NCBI GenBank assembly: GCA_947069175.1 | Contig: CAMTDV010000002.1 | Location: 11,834,988 to 11,898,987 of the forward strand | Origin: Scalesia atractyloides | Taxonomy: Eukaryota > Streptophyta > Magnoliopsida > Asterales > Asteraceae | Reading direction: 5' to 3' | DNA: 64,000 nucleotides | In this document: in pieces, positions 1 to 12,052 of the stretch | Layout of the letters: each line of letters opens with the position of its first letter | How positions within the stretch are numbered: the first letter of the stretch is position 1 | Translations under genes and position numbers: made by a program | The notes under the pieces: model-generated | Database searches by the model: none | What the model saw: the letters and a program-made list of their open reading frames with translations, nothing else | Told to the model about the DNA's origin: nothing

Positions 1-440
1 TAAAACACCTTAAACTAATTGTAAATAAATAACCTATGCACGTAATCGTAAACCGGCTTATATTCGTACTGAAACGGCTTGAACAGTGACTTGAAACGGC
101 TCTGAGCCGCCTAAATAGTGGTTTTAAGCCGCGTCAACATGTAAGGAAACGGCTCTGAGCCGCCTAAACCCACCTCGGCTCGTTGGAAGGTACCCGGCTA
201 AGGGACGAGCCGGGTCCTTACCCGGCTTCGATGTCAGCTCCACGTGAAACGGCTCGGCTGAGACGTTTCCTTACCCGACACGGCTCAAAGCCGTTTCAGG
301 GTTGTCGGACACGTGTCAATTTGCCATTCGTTATCGGTGAAGACTAGTGTTGAGCCGCTTCCGTTAACGGAAACGACTTTTTAAGCCGTGTCAGTGGGCC
401 ATTTTCGCAAAGACGGCGTGAAAAGGGCTAGTTTCGTGAT
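1..440. repeat. GC-rich repeat tract with CGGCT/AGCCG modules
   Basis: The tract is strikingly richer in G+C than its surroundings. It is built from short direct and inverted copies of AAACGGCT and the palindrome CGGCTCTGAGCCG, for example near 92-105 and 150-163. Clustered modules of this kind are typical of the subterminal regions of DNA transposons such as CACTA or Mutator-like elements. I see no diagnostic terminus and the tract probably runs off the left edge, so the class is not assigned. No coding frame is visible. Confidence 0.5.
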
Positions 441-720
441 TAGCCCTAACAAAGTAAACACAATGACCTGAACCTATAACACAATGTAAATAACAGAATG
501 TATAGAAAACCCAGATATAATACCATCTTCATTATGTAATACATTGTGTTATAGGTTTTCATAAAAACGCAATGGATAGAAACCAAATTAACATTATGTT
601 ATAAGTTTTGATAATAGCAAAATGTATATAAACTCTGGTAAAAACGTAATGACCAAAACCTAGCTGAAAGACACGATGAGCAGGACATTAACACAATACA
701 ACGAAAAAACCCAGTTAAAA
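441..720. repeat. Degenerate short repeats around AACACAATGTA
   Basis: Imperfect copies of a motif like ACCTATAACACAATGTA recur in both orientations between about 455 and 700. This looks like a decayed minisatellite or the inner subterminal part of the element on the left. The short reading frame that crosses it looks like chance. Confidence 0.4.
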
Positions 721-1302
721 TGATTTTTTTTATTTTATTTTTATATGACAATATTATAATCATATTAAAGTAAAAAAAGCGCCTGTTATTACGGTGAAAA
801 TTGATGGAGGAAATTGGCATGTGCCTTGCATGTAGAGAGAGAAAGTTCATAAATATAGGATCTCTTTATGTCCTTCCATTATATTATTTTCCCTAAAACT
901 AATCTTAACCCTCCAAATCAAATATCAATGGAGTATAATCATTCTTACTTATTTTACCATTTGTATTTGATCCTAATACAAAACAAAAATAGTTTAATTT
1001 ATTTGTCTCACCACGCTCTTTCTTTGATTTTATCTTATGTCTCTTGAAAATTTCTTTTTATAGTACACAATGTGTACATAAGCATATATGAACATGTAAA
1101 GAATAAAGTGAAAACTAGCTAGCTAGCTGGTATAATTTTACAAAATAAGCATATCAAATTATACATGCGTTATATTTAACAAGCTGTTTTATGATCTGTT
1201 CCTCAGGGATCGTCATCGACAAATGACCATCTAACCGCCATATCTGAGCATAAGTTCCTAATAACCGCAACCGCGGCCTCTCTTTTCCCTGTCTACACCA
1301 AC

Positions 1303-1459
1303 CAGGGGCGGACCTAACATGTTACTAGGGGTAACCTTCGCTACCCCTTAGCGTTCCGGCAGTAATGTACATTTTTGAAAAATTTGACGTTTTTTCGAAT
1401 TTGTTACCCCTTTTTATATGAAACGTTGCCCCTATAAAGATTTTCTAGATCCGTCACTG
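1303..1459. mobile_element. hAT-type MITE, 157 bp
   Basis: The terminal inverted repeats are CAGGGGCGGA on the left and TCCGTCACTG on the right. They are flanked by a perfect 8-bp target duplication, ACACCAAC, at 1295-1302 and 1460-1467. An 8-bp duplication with CAGGGGCGGA-like ends fits a non-autonomous hAT element. It has no coding capacity. Confidence 0.85.
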
Positions 1460-1615
1460 ACACCAACGATAAGATCTGAGGTAGGGTGTTGGTGATGAAA
1501 GTGGGTTGATGGGAGCAAAATTCCATTTTCAGCGAATTGTTAAAACACTATCAACAAAAAGATAACAATGGGTAGATGTAGGTGATGGATACCAGGAAAC
1601 CGAGAATTGTTATAT

Positions 1616-1641
1616 ATTATTATTATTATTATTATTATTAC

Positions 1642-1724
<83 letters not shown>
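1616..1724. repeat. (TTA)n/(AAT)n microsatellite
   Basis: A run of TTA trinucleotides up to about 1640 switches to a long run of AAT. The whole tract is therefore an imperfect palindrome that could fold into a hairpin. It is likely to vary in length. Confidence 0.95.
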
Positions 1725-1726
<2 letters not shown>

Positions 1727-1729
1727 CTA

Positions 1730-3640
1730 ATAATTCATATAACAAATTGTATAAATTGTGAAGTGGCTCCATAATTCTTAATTTTGAAATTAATGTTGTG
1801 TATGTGTATGTACATATAATATAATATGTGTTCTGTGGGTGTTATGATTGCTTTTCATGGATTTCCTTGCTCTTTAAAGTACCTACATCCATAATCTACA
1901 TCATGTGACTTCTGCTACTAGAACAAGCTTACAATTTCAATTATTATTTATAAAATATCTTAGCTTGTTATATAATCCTCTCTTGTTCTCAAGTGATTGT
2001 GGACTGGGGAAAACATAATTATTAGAGTACTTATTCAATAGAATAATAGGTTTTACTATGTAACCAATAATTGACTTATTTAGTTATTTGTAATTTAGGA
2101 TAGTAATTTGAGTTTACTGTAATATAAAAAACTTAATCAGTTATATTTATTTATACTTAGAATTGAAAAAACTCTTTGGTTATATATTCAAAACTAGATG
2201 GGTTGATTCTCTTCTTCCTGAGATTCCACAGGAATGCTCTTCCTATACTTAACCAGAATATATAGTATTCTAAGTGACTGGTTACCCATTCAAGATAGAC
2301 TGACAAACTCAAAATTAGTCGAGTTTAAATGAGCTCAAACCTATATTAATTACCACCGTTAAACCGCCTGTAATTTGTATAGATAAAACAAATTTCATTT
2401 TTTATATATTGAATATTTAATTACTTTATATGTAATATATAAAATTGTGATAGTAATGCTAAATAATGTATATTGTGTTAGTGGGTTATAACCTCGTGTA
2501 TTAGACGAGGTGAATAAATAAAAAATCAGATAGTTAATAATGAAGATTTAAGAATTATGAAATGGTGTTTTTTTAAGATGCTTTTCAAGTGTCCAAATAA
2601 ATATGTGTCATGTACGATCACAACGTGTAATATTTATCAAGTTTATAAATATGAAAGCATCTAATCCATCGATTAGAGAAACGCATCATGTCGTAACCCA
2701 AATTTTATCTAAAAAATGGTGGTAATAATTTAATAGTTTTGAAAAAAAGTTGTTGAAATTTCTATATTGGGTATGCAATTACGTTAAACTTACAAATCTA
2801 ATAGTATATTTTCTAAATAAAAATTTGGGTGGAGAAAGTTTTGTGAGTTGAAATATAATGGTGGCACGTGTCAAGTTTGTAACTATTTATTATGCAATGA
2901 GAATAAATATATAAAAATAGATGTATAAATATAATTCTAAGTTAAATAATACACTAAATAATCAATGTGTTGATTACGTTGTTTCATATCTAACTTATGT
3001 GATCATAACACCCATTTTCCTTGATGGTAGATTTTTGAAAGTGTATAATCACGATTATAAATTGATGTAATTTGTAAGCACATGCCAATTTCCTCCATCA
3101 ATGTTCTTAAGCTCATTAAAAAATATATTGTACCATATGTTGTTTACCGATAAGTTTGAACCATATGTTCTTTACCGGTTGAGTATGTGCACAAGTATAC
3201 TTGTGTACATGTCACCTTGCTATGGTTTATAAAAATAAGAGTAGCTAAACTCATCAAACGTATTTTGTTTACTATGACTTGTTTTCATTAAAGCTCTTCC
3301 AATAATGTCAGGGGATGCTTTTAGCCCATGTGACGTTATAGGTCGTTTTCTGAGTGTCCTATCCGTGTACAAGGATAGAGTTGGCTGGATTACGCGAGAA
3401 GAGGGGGGGGGGGGGGGGGTTCTGCTGACCCTTTTGGTTATGAAAGAGGCCGTTTGAAATGGTGGTAATTTTACCTTGTTCAAAGAATGGGCCTAAAATC
3501 TAGAAACCTAAATAACAATGGGCCAAAAATTTAAGCACAATGAATAATCCATTCATTTTTAGCACAACTATATGGTACAATTCCATATAGAATGAATCGA
3601 TTAGACTGTAGAAGCGTGAAATTCTGTTGATACTTGATAG
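1730..3640. other. AT-rich intergenic DNA, no gene seen
   Basis: No reading frame with recognisable protein similarity is seen. The stretch is AT-rich. A hairpin-like word related to CGTGTATTAGACGAGG occurs near 2492 and recurs in the tandem duplication downstream near 3904 and 4556. A 17-G homopolymer lies at 3403-3419. Confidence 0.6.
3403..3419 (+). repeat. Poly-G run of 17
   Basis: An uninterrupted run of 17 G bases lies in otherwise AT-rich DNA. Its C-rich complement could form a G-quadruplex or i-motif. Long G runs also cause assembly and sequencing errors, so the exact length is uncertain. Confidence 0.9.
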
Positions 3641-3646
3641 GTAATT

Positions 3647-4956
3647 AGGATGCTAATCATGTCAAGTTAACGGATTAAACAATGTAGTCTTAACCCAACT
3701 CACGTACTTATTTTTATCAAAGATTTTAACCCTGATGTGCACACACATATAATATAACACATTATATAAGAGTGTATCAAAATGTGTTCAATAATAATTT
3801 TCTTATTATTTAATGTATCAAGATTGGTAAAAATTAATAACACAGGAAAGTAATTTGAATATAACAGAGATTGAGTTTTATATAATAATACAACTAGGTT
3901 AAAACCCCGTGTAATACACGGGTTGAATAATAAAAGCGATATTATAAAAGTATATTTAAGTACTACATAACTGAAATTATGCATTACATATATTTTATAT
4001 AAAGGAAAACCATTGAAACAATAAAATTTAAATAAAAGATCTGAAAAATAATAAGTAAACCTTTATTAATAGTATTTAATAAAAAATGTTTTGAAACACT
4101 CATTAAAATGCTAATTATACAACTTTATGAATTTTGATTTTGTAAAAGTAAATAAATAACGTGTATATACCAATGTGGAGCTAGCTAACCTTGTAGAGGC
4201 ACATACTTGTCGAGGAAAAGGTAATGTTTAAATCTGGGCAAAGAAATAATTTAAGATTTCTGGTGTAATAAAAGTAATATTAGTCGTTCAATAATACAAT
4301 CAAAGATTTTAGGGATGCTAATCGTGTCGAGTTAACGAATTAAAATATATAGTCTGACCCCAACTCACATACTTATTCTTATCAACGATTTTAACCCTGG
4401 TCTGCACACACATAATATAAGAGTGTATCAAAATGTGTTCAATAATAATTTTCTTATTAATTAATGTATCAAGATTGGTAAAAATTAATAACATAGGAAA
4501 GTAATTTGAATATAACAGAGATTGATTTTTATATAATAAAACAACTAGGTTAAAACCTTGTGTATTACACGGGTTGAATAATAAAAACGATATTATAAAA
4601 GTATATTTCAATACTTCATAACTGAAAGTATGCATTACATATATTTTATATAAAGGAAAACCGTTGAAACAATAAAATTTAAATAAAAGATCTGAAAAAT
4701 AATAAGTAAATATTTATTAATAGTATTTTATAAAAAAAAATTTGAAACACTGATTAAAATGATAATTATACAACTTTATAAATTTTGATTTTGTAATAAG
4801 TAAATAAATAACGTGTATATACCAATGTGAACTAGCTCACTTTGTAGAAACACATAATTGTCGAAGAAAAGGTAATGTTTAAATATGGGCAAAGAAATAA
4901 TTTAAGATTACTGGTGTAATAAAAGTAATATTAATCGTTCAATAATACAATTAACT
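3647..4956. repeat. Tandem duplication of a ~650 bp AT-rich unit
   Basis: Unit 1 (3647-4305) and unit 2 (4312-4956) match over nearly their whole length, from GATGCTAATC at 3649 and 4314 to TCGTTCAATAATACAAT at their right ends. Each carries an ACACGGG-containing palindrome near its middle. The two small indels between them show that the copies have diverged. Similar short reading frames on the - strand exist in both copies but resemble no known protein, so I do not call them genes. Confidence 0.85.
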
Positions 4957-6586
4957 AACAATTTTAATCGGTTAGATTCTTATATACATATATAATATGA
5001 TTTTTAAAATTTCAAGATTTTAACTAATAAATCAACAAATAAAAAGGTGCTTTTGAAGAAAATAAAGTAACTCAATTTAAAATTTGAGAACAATAAACAA
5101 CTTTAAATTAAAGAGATAATAAAATTAAATCAACTTATATTTAAAATAAAAATAAGAAAACTGAATTTTTCGAAATATTAAAAGATTAGCCAAGATTTCA
5201 ATTAATAAATTAATTTGAAATGTTGAAAGATAAAATTGATATTTTAAAAATAAATAAATATATATAAAACTTTTATTTTAAGATTAAATAAATACATATA
5301 TTAAATAATGGGTTTAGGTGAGGACTCGCCATATAATGACATATGTCCTCAATTAAGTTTCTTTTATTATATAGTATAGATAACCATTTGATAACTTTAC
5401 TAGAAAATAGCGAGCCATAGAGATGGTGGCGATCAAGGCCTTCCCTGAAATTTTTGATGCTTGGTTTACGTCAACATTCAAAATTGTTAGCAATAGAGTG
5501 TGTGCATATTGCGAGTCCAGTCAAACTTTGCATGTAAAAATATAAAAATAAAAAGTGTTTCATATATATAATATAATAAATAATCAAATAAAATATTTAA
5601 GAAACAATTTAAAATACGTCTCAGAAAAATAATAGTCTCGTTTAAAAAAAAAACATGTTTTTAAAATACCATAGTCATCAATATTATTAAAATAAAGGTG
5701 AAGGATATCTAAAAAAGCCAAGATGACATTACCACTAAGGAGACTCAAACACACGACGTCCTCCTCTATGGAGGTGTGTGAGCAACCAGTTGCCCTTGTT
5801 TGCTTTTAAGTTCAAGTTGCATATAAAGCCATACGGGGTGCATGCGAGGTGCACCTGCAGGGAAGCTATTTGTCGCTAGTGGAGGGTGCCACCAACACCG
5901 GATGCCATGCGGGGAGGAGATTTGCGGTGAACAGTTGCTGAATGTGGGGGAAGAGAGAGAGAGGGTGTAATGGTGGGCCCACTATCTTTAAATCAATCGT
6001 GTCTTTTTCTTTCTATTTATTTAATTTAAAAATGGTTTTAGTGAAACCAGCCCTATTTTTTGGGTAAGAGTGACGTATGAAAGGAAAACTGACATGACAA
6101 ATCATAATTGGATGTATATGTGTTGTTACTTGAATAATTATAATTATGATTATTATTAATATTATTGTTACTACTACTCATATTATAATTTACATAACAA
6201 CTAGCTTTGAAACAACACCGATCGCTTGGTGGTGAGTTGTTTGTGTTGGGGCCACCTAGCCTAATAAAAGAAAAGAACCCTTAAAACTGATACAACTTAA
6301 ATTGCACATTGTACTACTTGCACCTTTATGTTGCTAATTTAAAGAATTTCCCTCCATGTCATGAGGGGTGCCCTAATGAATAGAAAATGTAGTCAATATA
6401 AACTTGTTGAATCGGTTTAAATACAAGGGTTTAAAAAGTAAGATTAACAAGTGAAGGGACGAATGTTGCAAACGAATAAAAAAGTTAAGAAAGCAACAGC
6501 AAAGAAGATAAAAAAATCGTGGCTGTAGTGGACGGACATTCGCCATTGTTATTGTTACTCAAGCTTCCACAAACTCTAACTCAACA
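4957..6586. other. Intergenic DNA upstream of SLP1
   Basis: This stretch contains AT-rich repeat remnants up to about 5400. From 5720 to 5960 it turns GC-richer, with a GA run near 5955. The last several hundred bases are presumably the SLP1 promoter and 5' UTR. I do not see a convincing TATA box at a fixed distance, so no transcription start is proposed. Confidence 0.4.
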
Positions 6587-9500
6587 ATGGCGATGGCTTC
6601 TTTATCACTCAACTCCTTACCTATGCAGCCTCCTTCTCAACCCTCTCGCAAGACCACTGACGTTCCACCATCAACGTCTTTAAACTACGGTAGCTCCGGC
6701 GGCGGCACCTTAAAGCCCATTGTCATTTCCGGCGACCCTCCCACCTTTGTATCGGCTCCCGGTCGTCGCATCGTCGCCGGTTAGTTCTCGTTACTTGTTT
6801 TCTTATCTGTATTAGTTATGGAGATTGAAATTTGAATTTGATTTTTGATCGAAAAGGGTTTCGTATGCATTTGATGATTTGTATGTCAGTTGTTATGTAT
6901 GTTGAGTTAGTTTAGCTGCTGTAGGATTAATTTATTAATGAATTATTTAGTGAAGTAAGATATTTTTGTCATTCATGATGTTGTTTGCTACATAGAGTTC
7001 TAAATTATGCTATTGAATTCTAGTTTCAAATTATGGAATTCAATAGTAGTTCAGTTTTGAATTGGTTGGTTGTTTGATAACTATAGTTTCTGTTAAGTTG
7101 TTGTGACACCTTAGGCAAATTCCAGATCGTTCGGTTTTGTTACGTCTAGAGGAGAGACAATGGGCCAAAAGGAACGCCACGCCTCAAATATCACCAACAC
7201 GTTTTGGGCGCATTGGCCCTGGAGAAGATGAAAACTCCACAGTTAAGCGTGCTCATGTGGGGGTAGCACCAGAATGAACGGCCTTGAGGGAAGTCTCCAT
7301 ACGGGCAGCCAAAAACAAATCCGTGAGCTCCTCATGGACAAAGCGGACAATTTTGGTGGTACGAGAGGCAGGATGTTATAATTCTGGAGTGTGCTGATGA
7401 CCTAGTTGCCCTAGGAACAAAACTGAGAGTTATAGGCGTTGCACGTATGAAACTTTAGGCGTGTTTTAGTAAGTCTGTTGTGCAATCTTAGGGAACAATT
7501 CATCGACTCTAATCCGCCTCTATATAAGCAACTCTATGTAACTATAAACCTTTGGGACATAATCGATATATGTTAAAGTACACTCAAGTTTAATTGTGGA
7601 TGTAACCCAATCACATCGATTAAGTGAACAACGTTATATTCACGTGTTATTTCTTTCTTTCTTTCACTTTAATTCTCAATGCTATTGTTCATGGCTGTTG
7701 TTTGGGGTCTGGATACCCCAATACCTTACAACTTCATCACATAATGTCACACACACAAACACACACACACATATATATTTCATGTTCATTACATTAAAAT
7801 TTTACATGAAACAATTCTTTAGTTGGGGATTTGCACGGGGACCTTGCTAAAGCAAGAGGTGCACTTGAGTTGGCTGGTGTCTTAAGTTCAGATGGTAGTG
7901 ACGTGTGGACTGGCCAAGAAACGGTATGCCTTTGTAGTTTGATTATGTTTATAACACTTTATGCGCGTGTAAAGTATCATCATTAATGCAATTATTTACA
8001 TATTTACCCTGTGACAGGTCTTGGTTCAACTTGGAGATATACTAGACAGAGGTGAAGATGAAATTGCTATATTATCTTTGTTGAGATCGCTGCAAATTCA
8101 GGCTAAAGAACATGGCGGGGCCGTTTTCCAGGTGCGCTTACAAAAAAAAACAACTATATGTAGGGCTGCAAATGAACAGAACGAATATGTGTTCATGAAA
8201 GCTTACTGAACGAGATTATATGTTCATGATCGTTTGTTAAGGAAATGAACGTGTTCGTTTGTTAATTTTAGGCAACGAACGAAAACGAATGGTGATGAGC
8301 ACAAACGAACACAAACAAGCGTTCATGAACATAATATATAATACATTGACACTTGTTAAATATTATATTTGTCAGAATTTTGAAGAATTTTAATAAAATA
8401 TAGAAACTAAAAACACTAATGAGCTATCTAACATATAGGAACACGTTACCAAACGTTCACGAACATAAAAGAACAAATGCGGCCGCTATTCATGTCCGTT
8501 TGTTTAATAGATGAACGAATACAAACAAACTTCCCGCCTAACGATTCACGAAATTGTTCGTTGGACGTTTGGTTCGTTTGCAGCCCTAACTATATGTTCT
8601 AATCCAGTTATAAAGGTAAAAAATGGGTTGCTTTTCATATTTAGATTTGGTATGAAATAGTGGTTCCATCTTATAGATTTATTATATGGTTAACACTTGA
8701 ATGCATTGTTTGATAATCTTAGGTGAATGGAAATCATGAAACTATGAACGTCGAAGGGGATTTTAGATATGTTGATTCCGGGGCATTTGATGAATGTTCC
8801 GACTTTTTAGAATATCTAAACGATTGTGGCCATAATTGGGAAGATGCGTTTGCAAGTTGGTGCGAAGTATCCGAAAGTTGGAAACAAGAACGGACAATGT
8901 CGCATAATGCTTGGGGAGCATGGAACCTAGTAAAGGTATTGAATTCATGGAAATTAGGGCTCGTTTTGTATTAACTACATGTTGCAATGTGCGCGGGGTT
9001 GGATAACGTGTCAACATGGGTGCGTGTTGAAAATATTTTAGCGTGGGTCAAAATGAGCCAATTCCATTTGGGTTGACCCTCAAATACTTTTTCGTTTATT
9101 TGTTTATGAATCAATAATATGTTAGTAATGAAATCGAGTTAAATGCATTTTCGTCCCTGAGGTTTGGCTAGTTTTGCGACTTTCGTCCAAAGATTTGTTT
9201 TTTCTGCATCTGGATCCAAAAGGTTTGAAATCTTGTCATTTTCATCCGGCTCGTTAACTCCATCCATTTTTCTTAGTTAAGTCAGGGGTATTTTCGTCAT
9301 TTTTGTTAACTTAAAGGCAATTCTGTCTTTTTCACATTATGTACAAGTATTTAAAATACCCCTGACCGATTCCGTTCGACCGAATTGCCCTTTAAGTTAA
9401 CAAAAAAGACGGAAACACCCCTGACTTGACTTAACGGAGAAAAATGGATGGAGTTAAGGAGCCGGATGAAAATGGTAAGATTTTAAACCTTTTGGATCTC

Positions 9501-12052
9501 GATGTGAAAAAAACAAACCTTTGGACGAAAGTTGTAAAACTGACCAAACCTCAGGGACGAAAATAACATTTTATTTTAGGAAGTTGTATGCATTAAAAAT
9601 AGACCCATTCATATGTATGAAAACAACCCAAATCAACCCGTTCATGTATATATGGGATGCAATTACCAACTCTATGTTAAACCTTTCTTTTGTTCAGTTA
9701 TGTTGGTGATGATCATGATGGCAATTTGGTAACATTGTATATTCACCTTATGAAAAGTGATTAGGATCTGATTGATTCATTTAAATATTAGGACAGCGGC
9801 AAAAGGGAGTAATTGCAAGATCGGTACTGTTAAGACCAGGTGGTCCATTGGCATCTGAACTCGCACGGCATCCTGTTGTTCTTAAAGTTGACGATTGGGT
9901 GTTTTGTCACGGTGGACTTCTTCCCCACCATGGTAAAGATTTACGATTTTACCCTCATGTTGTATATAGTTATGATTTTTGAAGGTATAAATACTGAATT
10001 TTTGGAAATGTTGCAGTTACGTATGGTATAGAGAAGATAAACAATGAAGTATCTAAATGGATGACTAATATTAATGAAGATGACAATGGGTCGCAAATAC
10101 CCTTTATAGCTACCAGAGGCTATGATAGTATTGTTTGGAACCGTTTATATTCTAGAGATACCACTGATTTAGAAGATTATAATATTGAACAGGCAAGTAA
10201 ATTTCGGTTTTTTATATATCTTTATCTATGTAGTTAATATCCCGATATATCGCCGTTGGTTATCTGTCCCCTACCGAGATAATAGTACAAAATATCGGTC
10301 AGAATATCGGTAGCGATTATATCGGCGATATTGACGGATATTGGACCGATATATGACCAATATATCATCGATTTTCCCGATGTCAGTACCTGTCTTCTTA
10401 TTTCTATCATTCGTCTTTCTTCTTATTGTTGTTATTAGTGTAGTCTTAATTGTTAGTTGTTACTATTACATGTTAGTGTTTTAAGTCTTAGTGAGTTCCT
10501 ACTTACTACAATTGTTTGTATTTTGCAAGTTGCAAAAGGTTAATTTGTTAATGGTAGGAGTGTATGCTGAATTGTTAGTCTTAAATTGCTATATATATAT
10601 ATATATATATATATAAGAGAGAGAGAGAGAGAGAGCCGGTTATTGTACAATAGGCTTAACGTACGTTGCGTACGAGATTGTTTTCCAACGTGCGAGTTGC
10701 TGCTTCAACATGCGATTTCTGAAAAATACAACATGCGATTTGTTCATATACACACATGCGATTTGCAGCTTTTTTGTATACACTAACATGCGATCTCATC
10801 ATATAACACAACATGCGATTTTCATTTTTTAAACATAACGTGCGATTTGTCATCGCGTACGCAGCTTACGTTAAGGCATTTTGTACGATACACTTTTTCT
10901 CTCTATATATAGGGTTAGGATCGTGTTAGAAGTACTAGGCTAATTGAGAAACTTGAAAAGCATTCCGAACCAACTAAGCTAATTGAGAAACTTGAGAAGC
11001 ATTCTGAACCACACATTCCCTAAGCTTTTCGCAATATACACATATGTATAGTTTAAAATTGACTATATACATATGTGTATAATTCAAGATTTGACAATGT
11101 ACATATATGTATATAGTCAATTTTAAACTATACATATGTGTATATTAAGAAAAGCTTAGGGAAATGTGTGGTCCAGAATGCTTCTCAAGTTTCTCAAATA
11201 AGGTGGACTTCTCTTAGAATCCCTGCCCTATATAATATATATATATATATATACCTCCGCGATAACCAATATCTCAAATATCGTTCCTTGACAGATATCC
11301 GTATTTACCGCATTAACTACTTGGATCTTTTTACTCTTTGTGTTCCAGCCAAAACAGGACTGGTTGACCTAGAATCCTCTTTATGTCCATGATTTATTAT
11401 TCATAATACAACATTATAACAGTAATGATAATATTGATCTTTGAATAAACATCCAGAAGGTTTTATGTTATAAAAACATATTTTAGGGGTCTTTAAATTT
11501 TCATCTCAATTGACCCGTTCTATCTTTAGGTTAATTTTCTGATTTGACCCATGTGCCATAAAACCCGTACATAAGTAATTGATCAGAATTGTGTTTGTTT
11601 CACAGATTCAGTCTATTCTTGACACCACACTTCAAGTAGTCGGTGCAAAGGCAATGGTGGTTGGACACACTCCACAAACCACAGGAGTCAATTGGTAACC
11701 AATCGTCATGACATAATTATTCTCAAGTAGACATTTCAACATAAAATTTAAAGGATATATAATGTATTGTATGGTATGCAGTAAATATAACTGTAGCATT
11801 TGGCGCGTTGATGTGGGGATGTCTAGTGGAGTTCTCGATTCAAGACCTGAGGTAAACCTTGTCTCCTTTTTTGTTTAATGCCTTACACATATTTTTTACA
11901 TTAATTAAAACAGAACATGTTTTATATAATGACGTAAAATGTTTAATATGGTATTCATTCACCAGGTGTTAGAAATAAGAGGCGATAAAACGAGGGTAAT
12001 AAGGAGTGAATCAGATGCTTTCAGTGAACTTCAGGCTGCTGATTATATATAA
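6587..12052 (+). CDS. SLP1: Shewanella-like protein phosphatase 1, chloroplast type (nine exons)
   Basis: Exons: 6587-6779, 7823-7923, 8018-8131, 8723-8935, 9797-9932, 10017-10192, 11606-11694, 11782-11851, 11966-12052. They join in frame to 392 aa, close to Arabidopsis SLP1 (about 389 aa as I recall). It is a metallo-phosphoesterase of the PPP Ser/Thr phosphatase superfamily, bacterial-type SLP branch. The metal-site motifs appear in order: GDLHGD (66-71), GDILDRG (104-110), GNHE (139-142), HGGLLP (245-250) and GHTPQ (331-335). The Ser/Thr/Pro-rich first ~55 residues look like a plastid transit peptide, so I infer a chloroplast location. All introns are GT-AG except intron 6, whose donor is AG|GCAAGT. 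Introns 3, 4 and 6 contain MITEs. The ATG at 6587 is the first in frame and fits a transit peptide start. The substrate cannot be read from the sequence. Confidence 0.93.
6780..7822 (+). other. SLP1 intron 1 with a GC-richer foreign segment
   Basis: The intron is 1043 bp, with donor GTTAGT and acceptor TTTAG. The stretch from about 7110 to 7560 is richer in G+C than the rest, shows a broken reading frame and no clear termini. It may be an old transposon fragment. A CA-rich stretch lies at about 7750-7772. Confidence 0.5.
8161..8588. mobile_element. hAT-type MITE in SLP1 intron 3
   Basis: The element is 428 bp with terminal inverted repeats TAGGGCTGCAAATGAAC on the left and TTCGTTTGCAGCCCTA on the right. 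A perfect 8-bp target duplication, ACTATATG, lies at 8153-8160 and 8589-8596. Internal GTTCGTTTGTT and CGAACGAA words give it extended foldback potential. It is non-autonomous and sits away from both splice sites. Confidence 0.92.
9136..9577. mobile_element. Foldback MITE in SLP1 intron 4
   Basis: The left arm begins GAGTTAAATGCATTTTCGTC. The right arm ends with its approximate inverse, including CCAAACCTCAGGGACGAAAA. The arms are long (over 60 bp, imperfect), and the interior also folds, with AACTTAAAGGCAATT against AATTGCCCTTTAAGTT. The same family is found at 32620-33023 in MCAT and 48716-48966, and a truncated copy lies at 61948-62127. Confidence 0.85.
10645..10886. mobile_element. Nested MITE with internal ATGCGATTT minisatellite
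   Basis: The terminal inverted repeats are about 30 bp. The left end reads GTACAATAGGCTTAACGTAC and the right end inversely includes CGTACGCAGCTTACGTTAAG. Between them are six or seven dispersed copies of (A)CATGCGATTT, spaced at roughly 25-35 bp. It lies inside the element at 10230-11320. Confidence 0.75.
10910..11230. mobile_element. Long-arm foldback element in SLP1 intron 6
   Basis: The ends TAGGGTTAGGAT and ATCCCTGCCCTA are inverted. The arms continue through TTGAGAAACTTGAGAAGCAT against ATGCTTCTCAAGTTTCTCAA and on through ACACATTCCCTAAGC/GCTTAGGGAAATGTGT. Each arm is over 100 bp. The flanking TATATA suggests insertion into a TA run. If transcribed with the pre-mRNA, it would form a long hairpin. 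Confidence 0.8.

Larger units (their letters stand above)
10230..11320. mobile_element. ATATCGG-rich DNA element in SLP1 intron 6, carrying nested insertions
   Basis: The ends are GTAGTTAATATCCCGATATA and ATTTACCGCATTAACTAC, so the outermost bases GTAGTTAAT/ATTAACTAC are inverted repeats. Inside are many ATATCGG/CCGATAT words. A second copy of this family lies in the mitoferrin intron at 53506-54909. The interior is interrupted by a (TA)n(GA)n tract and two further foldback elements (10645-10886 and 10910-11230). Confidence 0.7.

Noticed and set aside
3700..4635. Pair of similar - strand frames (94 and 105 codons)
   Set aside because: They are similar because the DNA is tandemly duplicated. 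The sequence is AT-rich noncoding and the peptides are hydrophobic low-complexity.
5720..5960. GC-richer stretch resembling a tRNA-like arm near 5750-5810
   Set aside because: The A and B boxes are too weak and the arms do not pair. It is left as unannotated intergenic DNA.
9521..9709. 62-codon frame in SLP1 intron 4
   Set aside because: It starts inside the right arm of a MITE, runs into intron sequence and is not joined to any SLP1 exon.
9792..9796. Alternative SLP1 exon 5 acceptor at TTAG|GACAG
   Set aside because: Starting at 9792 gives an in-frame stop (GAG TAA). The acceptor GACAG ending at 9796 restores RQKGVIAR.
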